Source: Bacteroidia bacterium (GTDB taxonomy: Bacteria; Bacteroidota; Bacteroidia; Bacteroidales; BM520). Taken from it: a DNA stretch of 23,670 bases. Positions 1 to 7,485 of the stretch are shown piece after piece; the stretch's first letter is position 1; each line of letters begins with the position of its first letter. The notes beneath the pieces are model-generated. The model saw only the letters and a list, made by a program, of their open reading frames with translations, did not search any database and was not told the DNA's origin. The position numbers and the translations under genes are program-made. Location of the stretch: the NCBI GenBank assembly GCA_009930445.1, contig RZYD01000011.1:1-23670 (forward strand), in the 5' to 3' direction.

Positions 1-2363
1 TGCCGAAACTTGTGAAAGCCGGGCAAAAGGTGGCCATTTGCGATCAGCTGGAAGATCCTAAACTGACCAAAACTATCGTCAAACGCGGGGTAACGGAGCT
101 GGTAACGCCGGGAGTATCCTACAACGATAAAATTTTGAATCAGAAAGAAAATAATTTTCTAGCCTGTATCCATATGGAGGATCCTGTGCGTGGAGTTTCA
201 TTTCTCGACATCTCCACCGGTGAGTTTCTGCTGGCACAGGGGAACCCGGCCTATATCGATAAGCTGATCCAGAGTTTTAAACCCAGCGAAGTCATTGTTC
301 AGCGCAATAAGCGCGATGAGTTTCTTGCGGACTATGGCCATCAGTTTTATGTTACGTATTTCGATGACTGGGTTTTTACCCTTGATTTTGCATACGAAAT
401 CCTGCTTCGTCATTTTCAGACAACCTCGCTGAAGGGCTTTGGCGTGGAGGATTTGTCGCAGGGCATAATTGCTGCCGGCGGAGCATTGCATTATCTTGCC
501 GAAACCCGACATGATCGTGTGAAACATATTGCCAATCTCTCCCGGATTGAGGAAGATCGTTATGTTTGGCTCGATCGCTTCACCATCCGCAACCTCGAAT
601 TGCTGCATTCCCCACAGGAAAATGCGACTACGCTGCTCGATGTGATGGATAAAACCATTTCTCCCATGGGTAGCCGCATGATGCGACGCTGGATGGTGCT
701 GCCGTTAAAGGAAATTAAACCGGTAGCTGAACGGTTGGACGTAGTGGATACTTTGCTGGCCGATGATGACCTCGCTGCACGGATTGCCGGCCAACTTAAA
801 CTAATTGGTGATCTTGAGCGGCTGATATCAAAAGTGGCGACGGGTCGTATTAATCCCCGCGAACTGGTACAGGTTAAAACGGCATTACTGGCCATTGAAC
901 CGATAAAAAGCAGTTGCCTGAAAAGCGCCAACCCGGCACTTCAACGAATCGCCGATCAGTTAAACCCTTGCACCGTTATTCGTAATCGGTTGGAAAAAGA
1001 ATTGACCGAAGAACCACCGGTGCAGCTGATAAAAGGGAATGTTTTCAGGAAAGGGGTTTCGGAAGAACTGGATGAACTTCGCGGTCTGGCGTATTCCGGG
1101 AAGGATTATCTGGCCAATATTCAATCCCGCGAATCAAAATTAACAGGTATACCTTCCCTGAAAATTAGTTTTAATAATGTATTCGGGTATTATCTTGAGG
1201 TTACCAATACCCATAAGGATAAAGTGCCGGAAACCTGGATCAGGAAACAAACGCTGGTTAATTCTGAACGCTATATTACGCAGGAGCTCAAAACGTTGGA
1301 AGAGAAAATTCTGAATGCAGAGGATAAAATTATAACCCTGGAAACTCAGTTGTATGAAGAATTGGTGCACGCAGTTACCGAATATATCCAGCCTGTTCAA
1401 TTAAATGCCCAGCTGCTGGCTCAACTCGACTGCCTGCTGTCGTTTGCCCTTTTGGCAGCTGAAAATGGGTATACACGTCCGGTGCTGAACGAAGGTTATG
1501 CCATTGATATAAAAAACGGTCGTCATCCCGTGATCGAGAAGCAATTGCCACCGGGTGAAAAGTATATCGCCAATGATGTTTTTTTGGATAACGAACGGCA
1601 GCAGATTATTATCATTACCGGCCCGAATATGTCGGGGAAATCGGCGTTGTTGCGACAAACTGCCCTGATTGTACTGATGGCACAGATGGGCTCCTTTGTG
1701 CCGGCAAAACATGCTACCGTTGGTGTCGTTGATAAGGTGTTTACCCGTGTGGGCGCTTCGGATAACATTTCCAGTGGCGAATCGACTTTTATGGTGGAGA
1801 TGAATGAAACGGCCTCCATCTTGAATAATATTTCCAACCGAAGCCTGATTTTACTCGATGAGATTGGCCGGGGCACTTCAACCTATGATGGAATTTCCAT
1901 TGCCTGGGCCATCGCCGAGTTTCTGCATAACCATCATACATATCGTCCTAAAGTACTTTTTGCTACCCATTACCACGAGTTGAATGATATGGCTGAAACC
2001 ATGAAGCGCATACGAAATTATCACGTCTCCGTAAAGGAAATTAATAACAAGGTAATTTTTTTGCGGAAACTGGCAAAAGGGGGTACAGAGCACAGCTTCG
2101 GAATCCATGTGGCCCGGATGGCCGGAATGCCAGCCATGGTTATCCGGCGTGCCGGAGAATTGCTTAAACAGCTGGAAAAGAACCATAGCAACAGTGGGGC
2201 AGGTCAGGCAAAACCCGACGATATGCAGCTTTCTTTTATCCAACTCGATGATCCTTTGTTGTATCAGATACGGGATGATATTTTGCATATCGATATTAAT
2301 GCCCTTACTCCGGTTGAGGCACTTATGAAACTGAATGAAATCAAGAAACTGTTGGGTGGGTAA
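1..2363 (+). CDS. mutS: DNA mismatch repair protein MutS (5' end outside window)
   Basis: MutS recognises mismatches and small loops and recruits MutL through an ATP-driven clamp. The reading frame is open to the left edge (codons in phase from base 3). The first visible residues, PKLVKAGQKVAICDQLEDP, match the end of the mismatch-binding domain, so roughly the first 80-90 residues are missing, and the GTG at base 12 is an internal codon rather than the start. Visible order: connector, core/lever, clamp, then the ABC-type ATPase. Walker A GPNMSGKS lies at 1620-1643 and Walker B LDEIGRGTSTYDG begins near 1854, followed by the FATHYHEL signature. Near the C-terminus QLSFI (2226-2240) followed by QLDDP sits where MutS proteins carry their sliding-clamp-binding motif. 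All key ATPase residues are present. No clear terminator follows the stop codon. Identification is secure. Confidence 0.98.
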   Translation, partial: PKLVKAGQKVAICDQLEDPKLTKTIVKRGVTELVTPGVSYNDKILNQKENNFLACIHMEDPVRGVSFLDISTGEFLLAQGNPAYIDKLIQSFKPSEVIVQRNKRDEFLADYGHQFYVTYFDDWVFTLDFAYEILLRHFQTTSLKGFGVEDLSQGIIAAGGALHYLAETRHDRVKHIANLSRIEEDRYVWLDRFTIRNLELLHSPQENATTLLDVMDKTISPMGSRMMRRWMVLPLKEIKPVAERLDVVDTLLADDDLAARIAGQLKLIGDLERLISKVATGRINPRELVQVKTALLAIEPIKSSCLKSANPALQRIADQLNPCTVIRNRLEKELTEEPPVQLIKGNVFRKGVSEELDELRGLAYSGKDYLANIQSRESKLTGIPSLKISFNNVFGYYLEVTNTHKDKVPETWIRKQTLVNSERYITQELKTLEEKILNAEDKIITLETQLYEELVHAVTEYIQPVQLNAQLLAQLDCLLSFALLAAENGYTRPVLNEGYAIDIKNGRHPVIEKQLPPGEKYIANDVFLDNERQQIIIITGPNMSGKSALLRQTALIVLMAQMGSFVPAKHATVGVVDKVFTRVGASDNISSGESTFMVEMNETASILNNISNRSLILLDEIGRGTSTYDGISIAWAIAEFLHNHHTYRPKVLFATHYHELNDMAETMKRIRNYHVSVKEINNKVIFLRKLAKGGTEHSFGIHVARMAGMPAMVIRRAGELLKQLEKNHSNSGAGQAKPDDMQLSFIQLDDPLLYQIRDDILHIDINALTPVEALMKLNEIKKLLGG

Positions 2364-2464
2364 CCCCGTTTTTTTTCGTGGAATCGGACTATAGATGCTG
2401 CGTTGTGTATTTTTCCGGTAGATTTTGCGCAAAGGATAAAAAATGTGAAAATTTTTATAGGAAA

Positions 2465-2497
2465 TTTGCAGAGATAGAAAAAATCGTTTTATATTTG
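2465..2497 (+). promoter_or_regulatory. Bacteroidota-type promoter of the tRNA genes
   Basis: A -7 element TATATTTG (2490-2497, consensus TAnnTTTG) is preceded by TTTG at 2465-2468 with 21 bp between them, the spacing expected for the primary Bacteroidota sigma factor. The predicted transcription start is near 2504, about 10 nt before tRNA-Gly. Confidence 0.8.
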
Positions 2498-2513
2498 CAA
2501 TCCCAAACGCAAT

Positions 2514-2586
2514 GCGGAAGTAGCTCAGTTGGTAGAGCACAACCTTGCCAAGGTTGGGGTCGCGGGTCCGAGTCCCGTCTTCCGCT
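2514..2586 (+). tRNA. tRNA-Gly (anticodon GCC)
   Basis: This is a 73-nt cloverleaf. The acceptor stem GCGGAAG/CTTCCGC pairs fully, the D-arm is normal, and the anticodon stem CAACC/GGTTG encloses loop TTGCCAA with anticodon GCC, reading GGC and GGU. The T-stem is GCGGG/CCCGT with a terminal G-T wobble. The discriminator is T and no CCA is encoded. The T-loop reads TCCGAGT rather than the expected TTCGAGT, so the near-invariant position 55 (normally pseudouridine) is C. The fold is otherwise intact, so it is called functional with that reservation. Confidence 0.93.
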
Positions 2587-2588
2587 CT

Positions 2589-2620
2589 AAGGATCTCCGT
2601 TGACAGGGGATCCTTTTTTT
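2589..2620 (+). terminator. Rho-independent terminator-like hairpin between the two tRNAs
   Basis: AAGGATCTCC (2589-2598) pairs with GGGGATCCTT (2606-2615), one T-G wobble, around a 7-nt loop, followed by a T-run to 2620. It has the form of an intrinsic terminator for tRNA-Gly. It ends only 14 nt before tRNA-Leu, so it may instead be a partial terminator or a processing hairpin. Confidence 0.75.
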
Positions 2621-2634
2621 GAAAATACTGGTTT

Positions 2635-2719
2635 GCCCGGGTGGTGGAATTGGTAGACACGAAGGACTTAAAATCCTTTGGCCATTGCGGCCGTGCGGGT
2701 TCAATTCCCGCTCCGGGTA
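2635..2719 (+). tRNA. tRNA-Leu (anticodon TAA)
   Basis: This is an 85-nt class II tRNA. The anticodon stem AAGGA/TCCTT encloses loop CTTAAAA with anticodon TAA, reading UUA and UUG. The long variable arm pairs GGCC with GGCC, and the T-arm GCGGG-TTCAATT-CCCGC is standard. The discriminator is A73, as required by leucyl-tRNA synthetase, and no CCA is encoded. The acceptor stem GCCCGGG/TCCGGGT contains G-T wobbles at both ends, including the first pair (1-72). No TAnnTTTG promoter fits between the upstream hairpin and this gene, so transcription probably comes from the tRNA-Gly promoter by read-through. Confidence 0.93.
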
Positions 2720-2722
2720 CTA

Positions 2723-2749
2723 AAAAGGGAGCGATTTTTGCCCCCTTTT
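2723..2749. terminator. Bidirectional terminator hairpin
   Basis: AAAAGGGAGC (2723-2732) pairs with GCCCCCTTTT (2740-2749) with one mismatch around a 7-nt loop. On the minus strand the stem ends in a T-run that fits the convergent gene ending at 2781. On the plus strand another T-run follows shortly after, so it can serve tRNA-Leu as well. Confidence 0.65.
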
Positions 2750-2780
2750 AGCGTTTTTGCCCGCATTATTCCATGGTTTC

Positions 2781-3500
2781 TTACAACGAAAAGGTTATTC
2801 CTGTCCCGAACATAAACCTGCCGGCCATCGGACTGTAAAGCATATGCGCATTGCATCGCATCCGGTGACTGTTTTTTTGCATCACGGTATAAACTCCTGA
2901 GGCCTGAAGATTTACCACTCCGTCTTTTGGCCCATAATAGCTTTCCCACGGGGTATATCCGATGATAAAGTCGGCCAGTAACTCTTCTGCCTGATGGTGA
3001 TATCCCAGTTCAACATACGTGCTGTAAAAATTACTGTGGTTATCATCCTGATCATCACCCCATATCATGGTGCTTACCTGCACGCTTATAGGAATGTGCC
3101 GGGGATTGCAGTCCACAATAATATCGAGGGTGTGTGCCGTTGTCTGTTCACAAAAATTAATGAATTCGTCGCTGAATATTGTTTGTGGACAGTAGTAATT
3201 GATAAGGGACACTTTAAACGCATTATGCGTATAAGCTATATACAAGTCGACCTCTTTATAGGAGCTGTTCAGCGCCAATCCACTCCATAGCCCCATGGAA
3301 AAAGAGTCATCTAGAGTCAGTGAATAGTCTGCTTCCAGACTAGGCCCTTTTCCGATCGACAACCCCCGCCAGTAATGCTGGCTCTGTAGCGATACCGATG
3401 CCTGCCATTGTGCCTTTGGGTTTTCTGAACCCTCTTCCTCTGCCCTACCTGCGGTCAGGATAAATAGGAGTATCCCCGAAAAAATGAGCCACTGTTTCAT
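2781..3500 (-). CDS. TorF-like outer-membrane beta-barrel protein
   Basis: The predicted protein has 239 residues, beginning MKQWLIFSGILLFILTAGRA, a typical signal peptide, with cleavage expected around residues 19-20. The mature part opens with WQASVSLQSQHYWRGLSIGKGPSLEADYSLTL and continues in alternating polar and aromatic strands (EVDLYIAYTH, TYVELGYHH), ending in FMFGTGITFSL, like the last strand of an outer-membrane barrel. The HYWRGLS...GPSLEADY pattern resembles the TorF/gcw_chp putative porin family; substrate is unknown. The frame stays open to an ATG at 3563, but a good promoter -7 element (3520-3527) lies inside that extension and the signal peptide starts at 3500, so 3500 is chosen. 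It is transcribed alone from its own promoter. The barrel is well supported; the family name is moderately sure. Confidence 0.8.
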   Translation of the reverse strand: MKQWLIFSGILLFILTAGRAEEEGSENPKAQWQASVSLQSQHYWRGLSIGKGPSLEADYSLTLDDSFSMGLWSGLALNSSYKEVDLYIAYTHNAFKVSLINYYCPQTIFSDEFINFCEQTTAHTLDIIVDCNPRHIPISVQVSTMIWGDDQDDNHSNFYSTYVELGYHHQAEELLADFIIGYTPWESYYGPKDGVVNLQASGVYTVMQKNSHRMRCNAHMLYSPMAGRFMFGTGITFSL

Positions 3501-3519
3501 TTCATTGATGACTTTGCGG

Positions 3520-3552
3520 CAAAAGTACAGACTTTTTTGTCGTTTTTTGAAA
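3520..3552 (-). promoter_or_regulatory. Promoter of the TorF-like gene
   Basis: On the minus strand TACTTTTG (3527-3520) matches TAnnTTTG, with TTTC at 3552-3549 (near TTTG) 21 bp upstream. The predicted start near 3513 gives a leader of about 13 nt before the ATG at 3500, which decides between the two possible start codons. Confidence 0.65.
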
Positions 3553-3659
3553 TGGGATTGCACTCCTTATTGTTGTTTTTTATCCAACGGCTTTTGTAGG
3601 GAAAACCCTGCCACCACAATCTGCGATTACAGGTAAATTACAGGGATTGCCGATAGGTT

Positions 3660-3869
3660 CTATTCTTCGTTCAATGCTTCGGGTGAAAGAATTTTATGGA
3701 TTTCCTGCTCGGTTAACAGGAGTTTTTCCCGACAAGTTTCAATCAAAGCTGAAGCCCTTCGTACTTTCATGCTCAATTCATCGATACCGATATTTTCGTT
3801 TTCCATATCCTCTACCAGCTGCTCCAGCTCCTGGATCGCTTCGTCATAGGTTATATTTTTTTTCGTCAT
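3660..3869 (-). CDS. xseB: Exodeoxyribonuclease VII small subunit
   Basis: This 69-residue acidic helical protein shows the family pattern: TYDEAIQELEQLVEDMENENIGIDELSMKVRRASALIETCREKLLLTEQEI. Two long amphipathic helices are separated by a short turn, as in XseB. Several small subunits wrap the large subunit XseA to form exonuclease VII, which degrades single-stranded DNA from both ends into oligonucleotides and acts in mismatch repair and in clearing ssDNA. The ATG lies inside the last codons of xseA: the two genes overlap by 26 nt in different frames, which implies co-transcription and probably translational coupling. Length is normal for the family (60-85 residues). Downstream, no convincing terminator was found before the next gene. 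Confidence 0.95.
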   Translation of the reverse strand: MTKKNITYDEAIQELEQLVEDMENENIGIDELSMKVRRASALIETCREKLLLTEQEIHKILSPEALNEE

Positions 3870-5253
3870 GTGGATTTATTTTATTGATAATGGATGTGAA
3901 TTTTCCTTTGTACAATAGGGTTGTTACTTCATCTCCGGGGGTAAGCTGATTATTTGATGTTATCGCTTTTCCGTTGAGACGGGTGATGCTGTATCCCCGG
4001 CGTAGCACTTGTTCAGGATGCAATACTGACAGCATTTTTTGTGCTGTTTCGAGCCATTGTCCTGCTTGTTTAAGTATTTCGAAAGCTCTCCAATGCACGG
4101 TTTGTAATGCGTGTTCCAGTTTTTTTGATTGGCTCTGCATCATACGGGTCGCATATTGACTTACCTGTTTGGCCTTTTCTTCTAAATCGCGGTGTGCTGA
4201 ACGTACGGAATACCTGGAGGAGGTTGTGATTTTTTCACTCATCGCGGTGAGTCGGTTCCGGTGAAATCGTATTTCGTTGTGTACCGTGCGGATTACATGA
4301 TGCTCCATCCGGTATAGCTGTTGTTTCGACCTCCCGATCAGGGCATTGGTAAAGGTTGCAATCTGTTGTTCCGCTTTTTCTATACGGAATAATAACTGGT
4401 TTATGCTTTCGCAGATAAAAACTGCAGTGTCGGTGGGGGTTTTTCTCCAAACGGAAGCGATTCGGTCACAGAGGGTCTCGTCGTCGGCATGTCCGATTCC
4501 GGTGATTACCGGCAGGGAGCTGTTGGCCAGTGATTTGCAAAGTGATAGTTCATCAAAACATTTCAGGTCCAGTTCGGCTCCGCCCCCCCGGATGAGAACA
4601 ATGGCATCGTATTTCGTTTGCTCCTTTTCAATTTGCTCCAGATTCCGGATTATATCGCTGGAGGCCCGGTCACCCTGCATAAGCGATGCGAAAAGGGTAA
4701 GGGTAAACCGGACCCGGGGACAGAGAGTTTTTAACGTTTTCTGAAAGTCGGAGAGTCCTTTACTTCCCGGTGCAGCAATGATGGCCAGGCGTTGCGCTCC
4801 CATGGGTACCACCAGCTCTCTGTTTCGGTCCCATAGCCCTTCACGTTGGAGTATAGCAATGGTTTCTGCTTTCTCTCGTGCCATTTCACCCAGGGTATAT
4901 TCCGGATCAATGTCCTCTATCTGTATGGCCAGCCCATAGACCGGATGGTAGGTGATAATTCCCAGAAATAGAATAGTGATGCCTTTATTGAGCGACGTTT
5001 TTGTTTTATTTTCAAAGTAGGGTATAATCTGTTTTGCGGCTCCTGACCAAATCATAGCCCGCATCTGTGCTTGAATGATTCCGTATTGTTTTTCGACCAG
5101 TTGCAGGTAATAATGACCATTTCTGGCTGCTTTCCACTCCGAGATCTCTGCTTTAATCCAAACCGGCCGGCGGAAATAATCCTGTAGCACCTGCTGAACG
5201 CTGTCGGTCAGATCGGATAACTCAATTATTTTTCTGTATTCGGGTTGCCTCAT
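3844..5253 (-). CDS. xseA: Exodeoxyribonuclease VII large subunit
   Basis: The 469-residue catalytic subunit of exonuclease VII. Residues about 5-115 form the N-terminal OB-fold that binds ssDNA (SDLTDSVQQVLQDYF, HYYLQLVEK). The nuclease domain follows with the family motifs AIIAAPGSKGLSDF (around 158), IRGGGAELDLKCFDE (221-235) and ITGIGHADDETLCDRIA (250-266), then KTPTDTAVF. A long coiled-coil region rich in Q, H and R (about 285-400) is the part that binds XseB, and the end carries VLRRGYSITRLNGK. A clear Shine-Dalgarno sequence, AAGGAG, precedes the ATG at 5253. The upstream phosphodiesterase gene ends 31 nt before the start and xseB overlaps the end, so the three genes likely form one operon. 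Confidence 0.97.
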   Translation of the reverse strand: MRQPEYRKIIELSDLTDSVQQVLQDYFRRPVWIKAEISEWKAARNGHYYLQLVEKQYGIIQAQMRAMIWSGAAKQIIPYFENKTKTSLNKGITILFLGIITYHPVYGLAIQIEDIDPEYTLGEMAREKAETIAILQREGLWDRNRELVVPMGAQRLAIIAAPGSKGLSDFQKTLKTLCPRVRFTLTLFASLMQGDRASSDIIRNLEQIEKEQTKYDAIVLIRGGGAELDLKCFDELSLCKSLANSSLPVITGIGHADDETLCDRIASVWRKTPTDTAVFICESINQLLFRIEKAEQQIATFTNALIGRSKQQLYRMEHHVIRTVHNEIRFHRNRLTAMSEKITTSSRYSVRSAHRDLEEKAKQVSQYATRMMQSQSKKLEHALQTVHWRAFEILKQAGQWLETAQKMLSVLHPEQVLRRGYSITRLNGKAITSNNQLTPGDEVTTLLYKGKFTSIINKINPHDEKKYNL

Positions 5254-5284
5254 TTCCTGTCTCCTTCTTCACTGTGGCCATGCC

Positions 5285-6271
5285 TCAGAATGAATATGCT
5301 TTGCCTTGTTCCGGAAACCTTACACGCAGCGATAACCGGGTTTGGTTTATTTCATTTTCAATTATTTTTTTTATGGATTGATAGTTCCCTTTGACCGGTT
5401 TGATGTGATTTATAAGAAGAGTAACCTCCTGAAGGGCTGTGGTAAGGTTTTCTGCGTCGGTGTATCCGGCCAGTTTTTCGAGCTCTTCCAGTAGTAACGT
5501 GCTGTTTAAGTGACCGAAAAGCATGTTTTCTGGTTGTACTTTCGGGTAGGAACATTCAATTACTATGGCTTTTAGTGCGCCATTTTTTATCAATGGTCCA
5601 CAGCGCTGCCAGATGGCATCCAGAAAATTACATCCTTCCAGCCGGTCGGCACCTGTATCCCCCAGATAGAGAAAGTATTCCGTTCCCTTGGAAATTAAAA
5701 ATGCGGTGCTTGAATATCCGCCATTTCCATGGCTTAACGGGAAGGCTTCCACGTTCATATTCGTTTCCGGGATGGGAAACACGGAATCGAAAGGTAAGGG
5801 TTGCAGATGGTATTTCCCAAGGCATAATCCGTCGCCCTGATCCGTCATGTCAGGCCAGATTACCCAGTTGAAAATATGGGTACGAAGCGCTTCCAGCGTG
5901 AAATTGCTCCCCAGTATCCATTTTTTTGTATCGTCTGCCGAAAAAACAGCAAAGCCGGCGATATGATCCATGTGTGGGTGGGAAATCAGAACGGCCGGAA
6001 TATGTTGTGTATAAAACGCATGGATGCTTTCCCCTGTGTTTTTACATGGAATGTTTCCTTTTTCTGCGGCTGCCTCAAGCCCTGGGAACAGGCTTCCTCC
6101 ATCCAGTAAAACCCCGGTACCCGCTGCATTGTCCAGCAAAATATAGGCAGTAAGCTCATGATCATAGTATCCTCCGGCACTGCCAAGCGGAATTAATGTG
6201 AACGTTTCCTGACAAGAAACATTCAGTTTCAGTATACAAAAGAAAACGAAAAGCGGAAAAATAGATCTCAT
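5285..6271 (-). CDS. Class II 3',5'-cyclic-nucleotide phosphodiesterase, exported (metallo-beta-lactamase fold)
   Basis: This 328-residue protein carries the full signature of the class II cAMP phosphodiesterase family (yeast PDE1/bacterial CpdP type): IPLGSAGGYYDHELTAYIL near the start, the metal site SHPHMDHIAG (H98, H100, D102, H103), FNWVIWPD, PLSHG, YLGDTGAD and IECSYPK...LFGHLN. Such enzymes use two metal ions to hydrolyse cyclic nucleotides to 5'-nucleotides. The N-terminus MRSIFPLFVFFCILKLNVSC is a signal peptide; Cys20 might be lipidated, although asparagine at -3 is a poor lipobox. The enzyme would therefore act in the periplasm or at the outer membrane, on extracellular or secreted cyclic nucleotide, an inference from location. 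It is first in the probable operon with xseA and xseB. A near-match -7 element, GAATTTTG (6303-6296), is divergent from the next promoter. Confidence 0.88.
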   Translation of the reverse strand: MRSIFPLFVFFCILKLNVSCQETFTLIPLGSAGGYYDHELTAYILLDNAAGTGVLLDGGSLFPGLEAAAEKGNIPCKNTGESIHAFYTQHIPAVLISHPHMDHIAGFAVFSADDTKKWILGSNFTLEALRTHIFNWVIWPDMTDQGDGLCLGKYHLQPLPFDSVFPIPETNMNVEAFPLSHGNGGYSSTAFLISKGTEYFLYLGDTGADRLEGCNFLDAIWQRCGPLIKNGALKAIVIECSYPKVQPENMLFGHLNSTLLLEELEKLAGYTDAENLTTALQEVTLLINHIKPVKGNYQSIKKIIENEINQTRLSLRVRFPEQGKAYSF

Positions 6272-6304
6272 TTGTTTAATTTGTCGTTAAAATTACAAAA
6301 TTCA

Positions 6305-6335
6305 TTGGTGTAGGTTACGACATGTACTATATTTG
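6305..6335 (+). promoter_or_regulatory. Promoter of the LamG lipoprotein gene
   Basis: TATATTTG (6328-6335) is a perfect TAnnTTTG -7 element, and TTG at 6305-6307 lies 20 bp upstream. The expected transcription start near 6342 leaves a leader of about 20 nt before the ATG at 6362, which has no Shine-Dalgarno sequence, typical of Bacteroidota. Confidence 0.8.
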
Positions 6336-6361
6336 TTGGTTCTAATACTAAAACTCCAACA

Positions 6362-7399
6362 ATGAACACAATGAAATCTTTTGCTGCTTTTCTTTTTGCT
6401 TTAATTCTTCCTATTTCTGTCCTTTTTTTCCCGGGTTGTACGCCGGAAGAGGAGGTTGATTTTACGGTTTTAGAGGCTACAATTGGCGATGCACAGCATT
6501 TATATGATACTACGGAAGAGGGAACTTTTCCCGGACAGTTTCCTTCTGATGCCCGTAATGCACTTAATGCTGCAATTAGCGCAGCTGAGCAAGTCAGAAA
6601 TAAGGCAGGGGTTACCCAGCCGGAAGTCGATGCAGCCGTATTGGAATTGCAGTCTGCTATTGCTGCCTATCAGGCCAGCGTTGTCGGTCAGATTCAGGCG
6701 GACTATCTGGTGGCATATTATCCCTTTAGCGGTAATGCCGACGATCTTTCCGGGAATAATCTTCATGGTACACCCATGGCCGGACATATCGACTTTGGCG
6801 CTGGCGATCCTCCATCCCTTACCACCGACCGTTACGGAAATGACGGTCAGGCCTACTTCTTCGAGAAAGGCGGGAACATTGAAGTCCCTTATGATCCTTC
6901 CCTCAATCCGGAATCCATTACACTCTCTTTCTGGTGTAAGCCTAATGCACCCGATCGTTTTAAAACGGTATTGATGGCTTTGAACCGAAATAATGGTTAT
7001 CAATTGCAGCTTTTTTCCAGCCAAAAATTGTATGCCACATTTAAATGTGTGTATAATCAACAATTTGTATACAATGACGATGATAGCGGGGAGGGTATTG
7101 TTCCCTGGAATGCTTGGACGCATGTGGCAGTTGCCTATGCGGATGGTAGTATGCGCTTTTATGTTAATGGAGTGCTTGTGAATGCATTAAATGATAAAAA
7201 TGGCACACTGGTGCCCGTTGACCAGATTGCTTTTACAATAGGTTCGGATTTGCCTACTGGTACTTATGAAGATGCACCCGGAGCCTTTTATGTGGGTTAT
7301 GGCGGGTATTTTACCGGTGCAATTGATGAGGTTCGGATTTATAATACTATGTTGAGCAATAGCGACATTGAGGCCATTTATCAAATGGAAAGGCCATAA
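6362..7399 (+). CDS. LamG-domain (concanavalin-like) surface lipoprotein
   Basis: The protein has 345 residues. The signal peptide MNTMKSFAAFLFALILPISV runs into LFFPGC, with Cys26 the likely lipidated residue, followed by TPEEE; acidic residues right after the cysteine act as surface-export signals in Bacteroidota lipoproteins. Residues about 34-112 form an alpha-helical module (LEATIGDAQHLYD...FPSDARNALNAAISAAEQV...VDAAVLELQSAIAAY) like FIVAR-type or sugar-binding accessory modules. Residues about 118-345 are a LamG/laminin_G_3 jelly roll: YPFSGNADDLSGNNLHG, ITLSFWCKP, WTHVAVAYADGSMRFYVNG and IDEVRIYNTMLSNSDIEAIY. The likely role is binding of a glycan or other surface ligand; the ligand is unknown. 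It is probably monocistronic. No convincing terminator follows. The domain calls are firm, the function is not. Confidence 0.85.
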   Translation: MNTMKSFAAFLFALILPISVLFFPGCTPEEEVDFTVLEATIGDAQHLYDTTEEGTFPGQFPSDARNALNAAISAAEQVRNKAGVTQPEVDAAVLELQSAIAAYQASVVGQIQADYLVAYYPFSGNADDLSGNNLHGTPMAGHIDFGAGDPPSLTTDRYGNDGQAYFFEKGGNIEVPYDPSLNPESITLSFWCKPNAPDRFKTVLMALNRNNGYQLQLFSSQKLYATFKCVYNQQFVYNDDDSGEGIVPWNAWTHVAVAYADGSMRFYVNGVLVNALNDKNGTLVPVDQIAFTIGSDLPTGTYEDAPGAFYVGYGGYFTGAIDEVRIYNTMLSNSDIEAIYQMERP

Positions 7400-7485
7400 A
7401 AAGTACCCTTTTCTTTCCTTTTTATTTGGCGGCTATTGTTATCCGGATGGAATTACTGACCTGCTTTTAATCCTATCCTCACTTA

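Noticed and set aside
1878..2660. A 260-codon minus-strand reading frame across the end of mutS and the tRNA genes.
   Set aside because: It runs antisense through conserved mutS codons and through two tRNA genes; its translation has no family resemblance.
3540..3659. A possible terminator after xseB (AGGG-TTTT-CCCT near 3596-3610).
   Set aside because: The stem is only four base pairs and no T-run follows on the minus strand.
7396..7425. A possible terminator after the LamG lipoprotein gene (AAAAAG...CTTTTT).
   Set aside because: The stem is short and nearly all A-T, with no stable core; it was left out.
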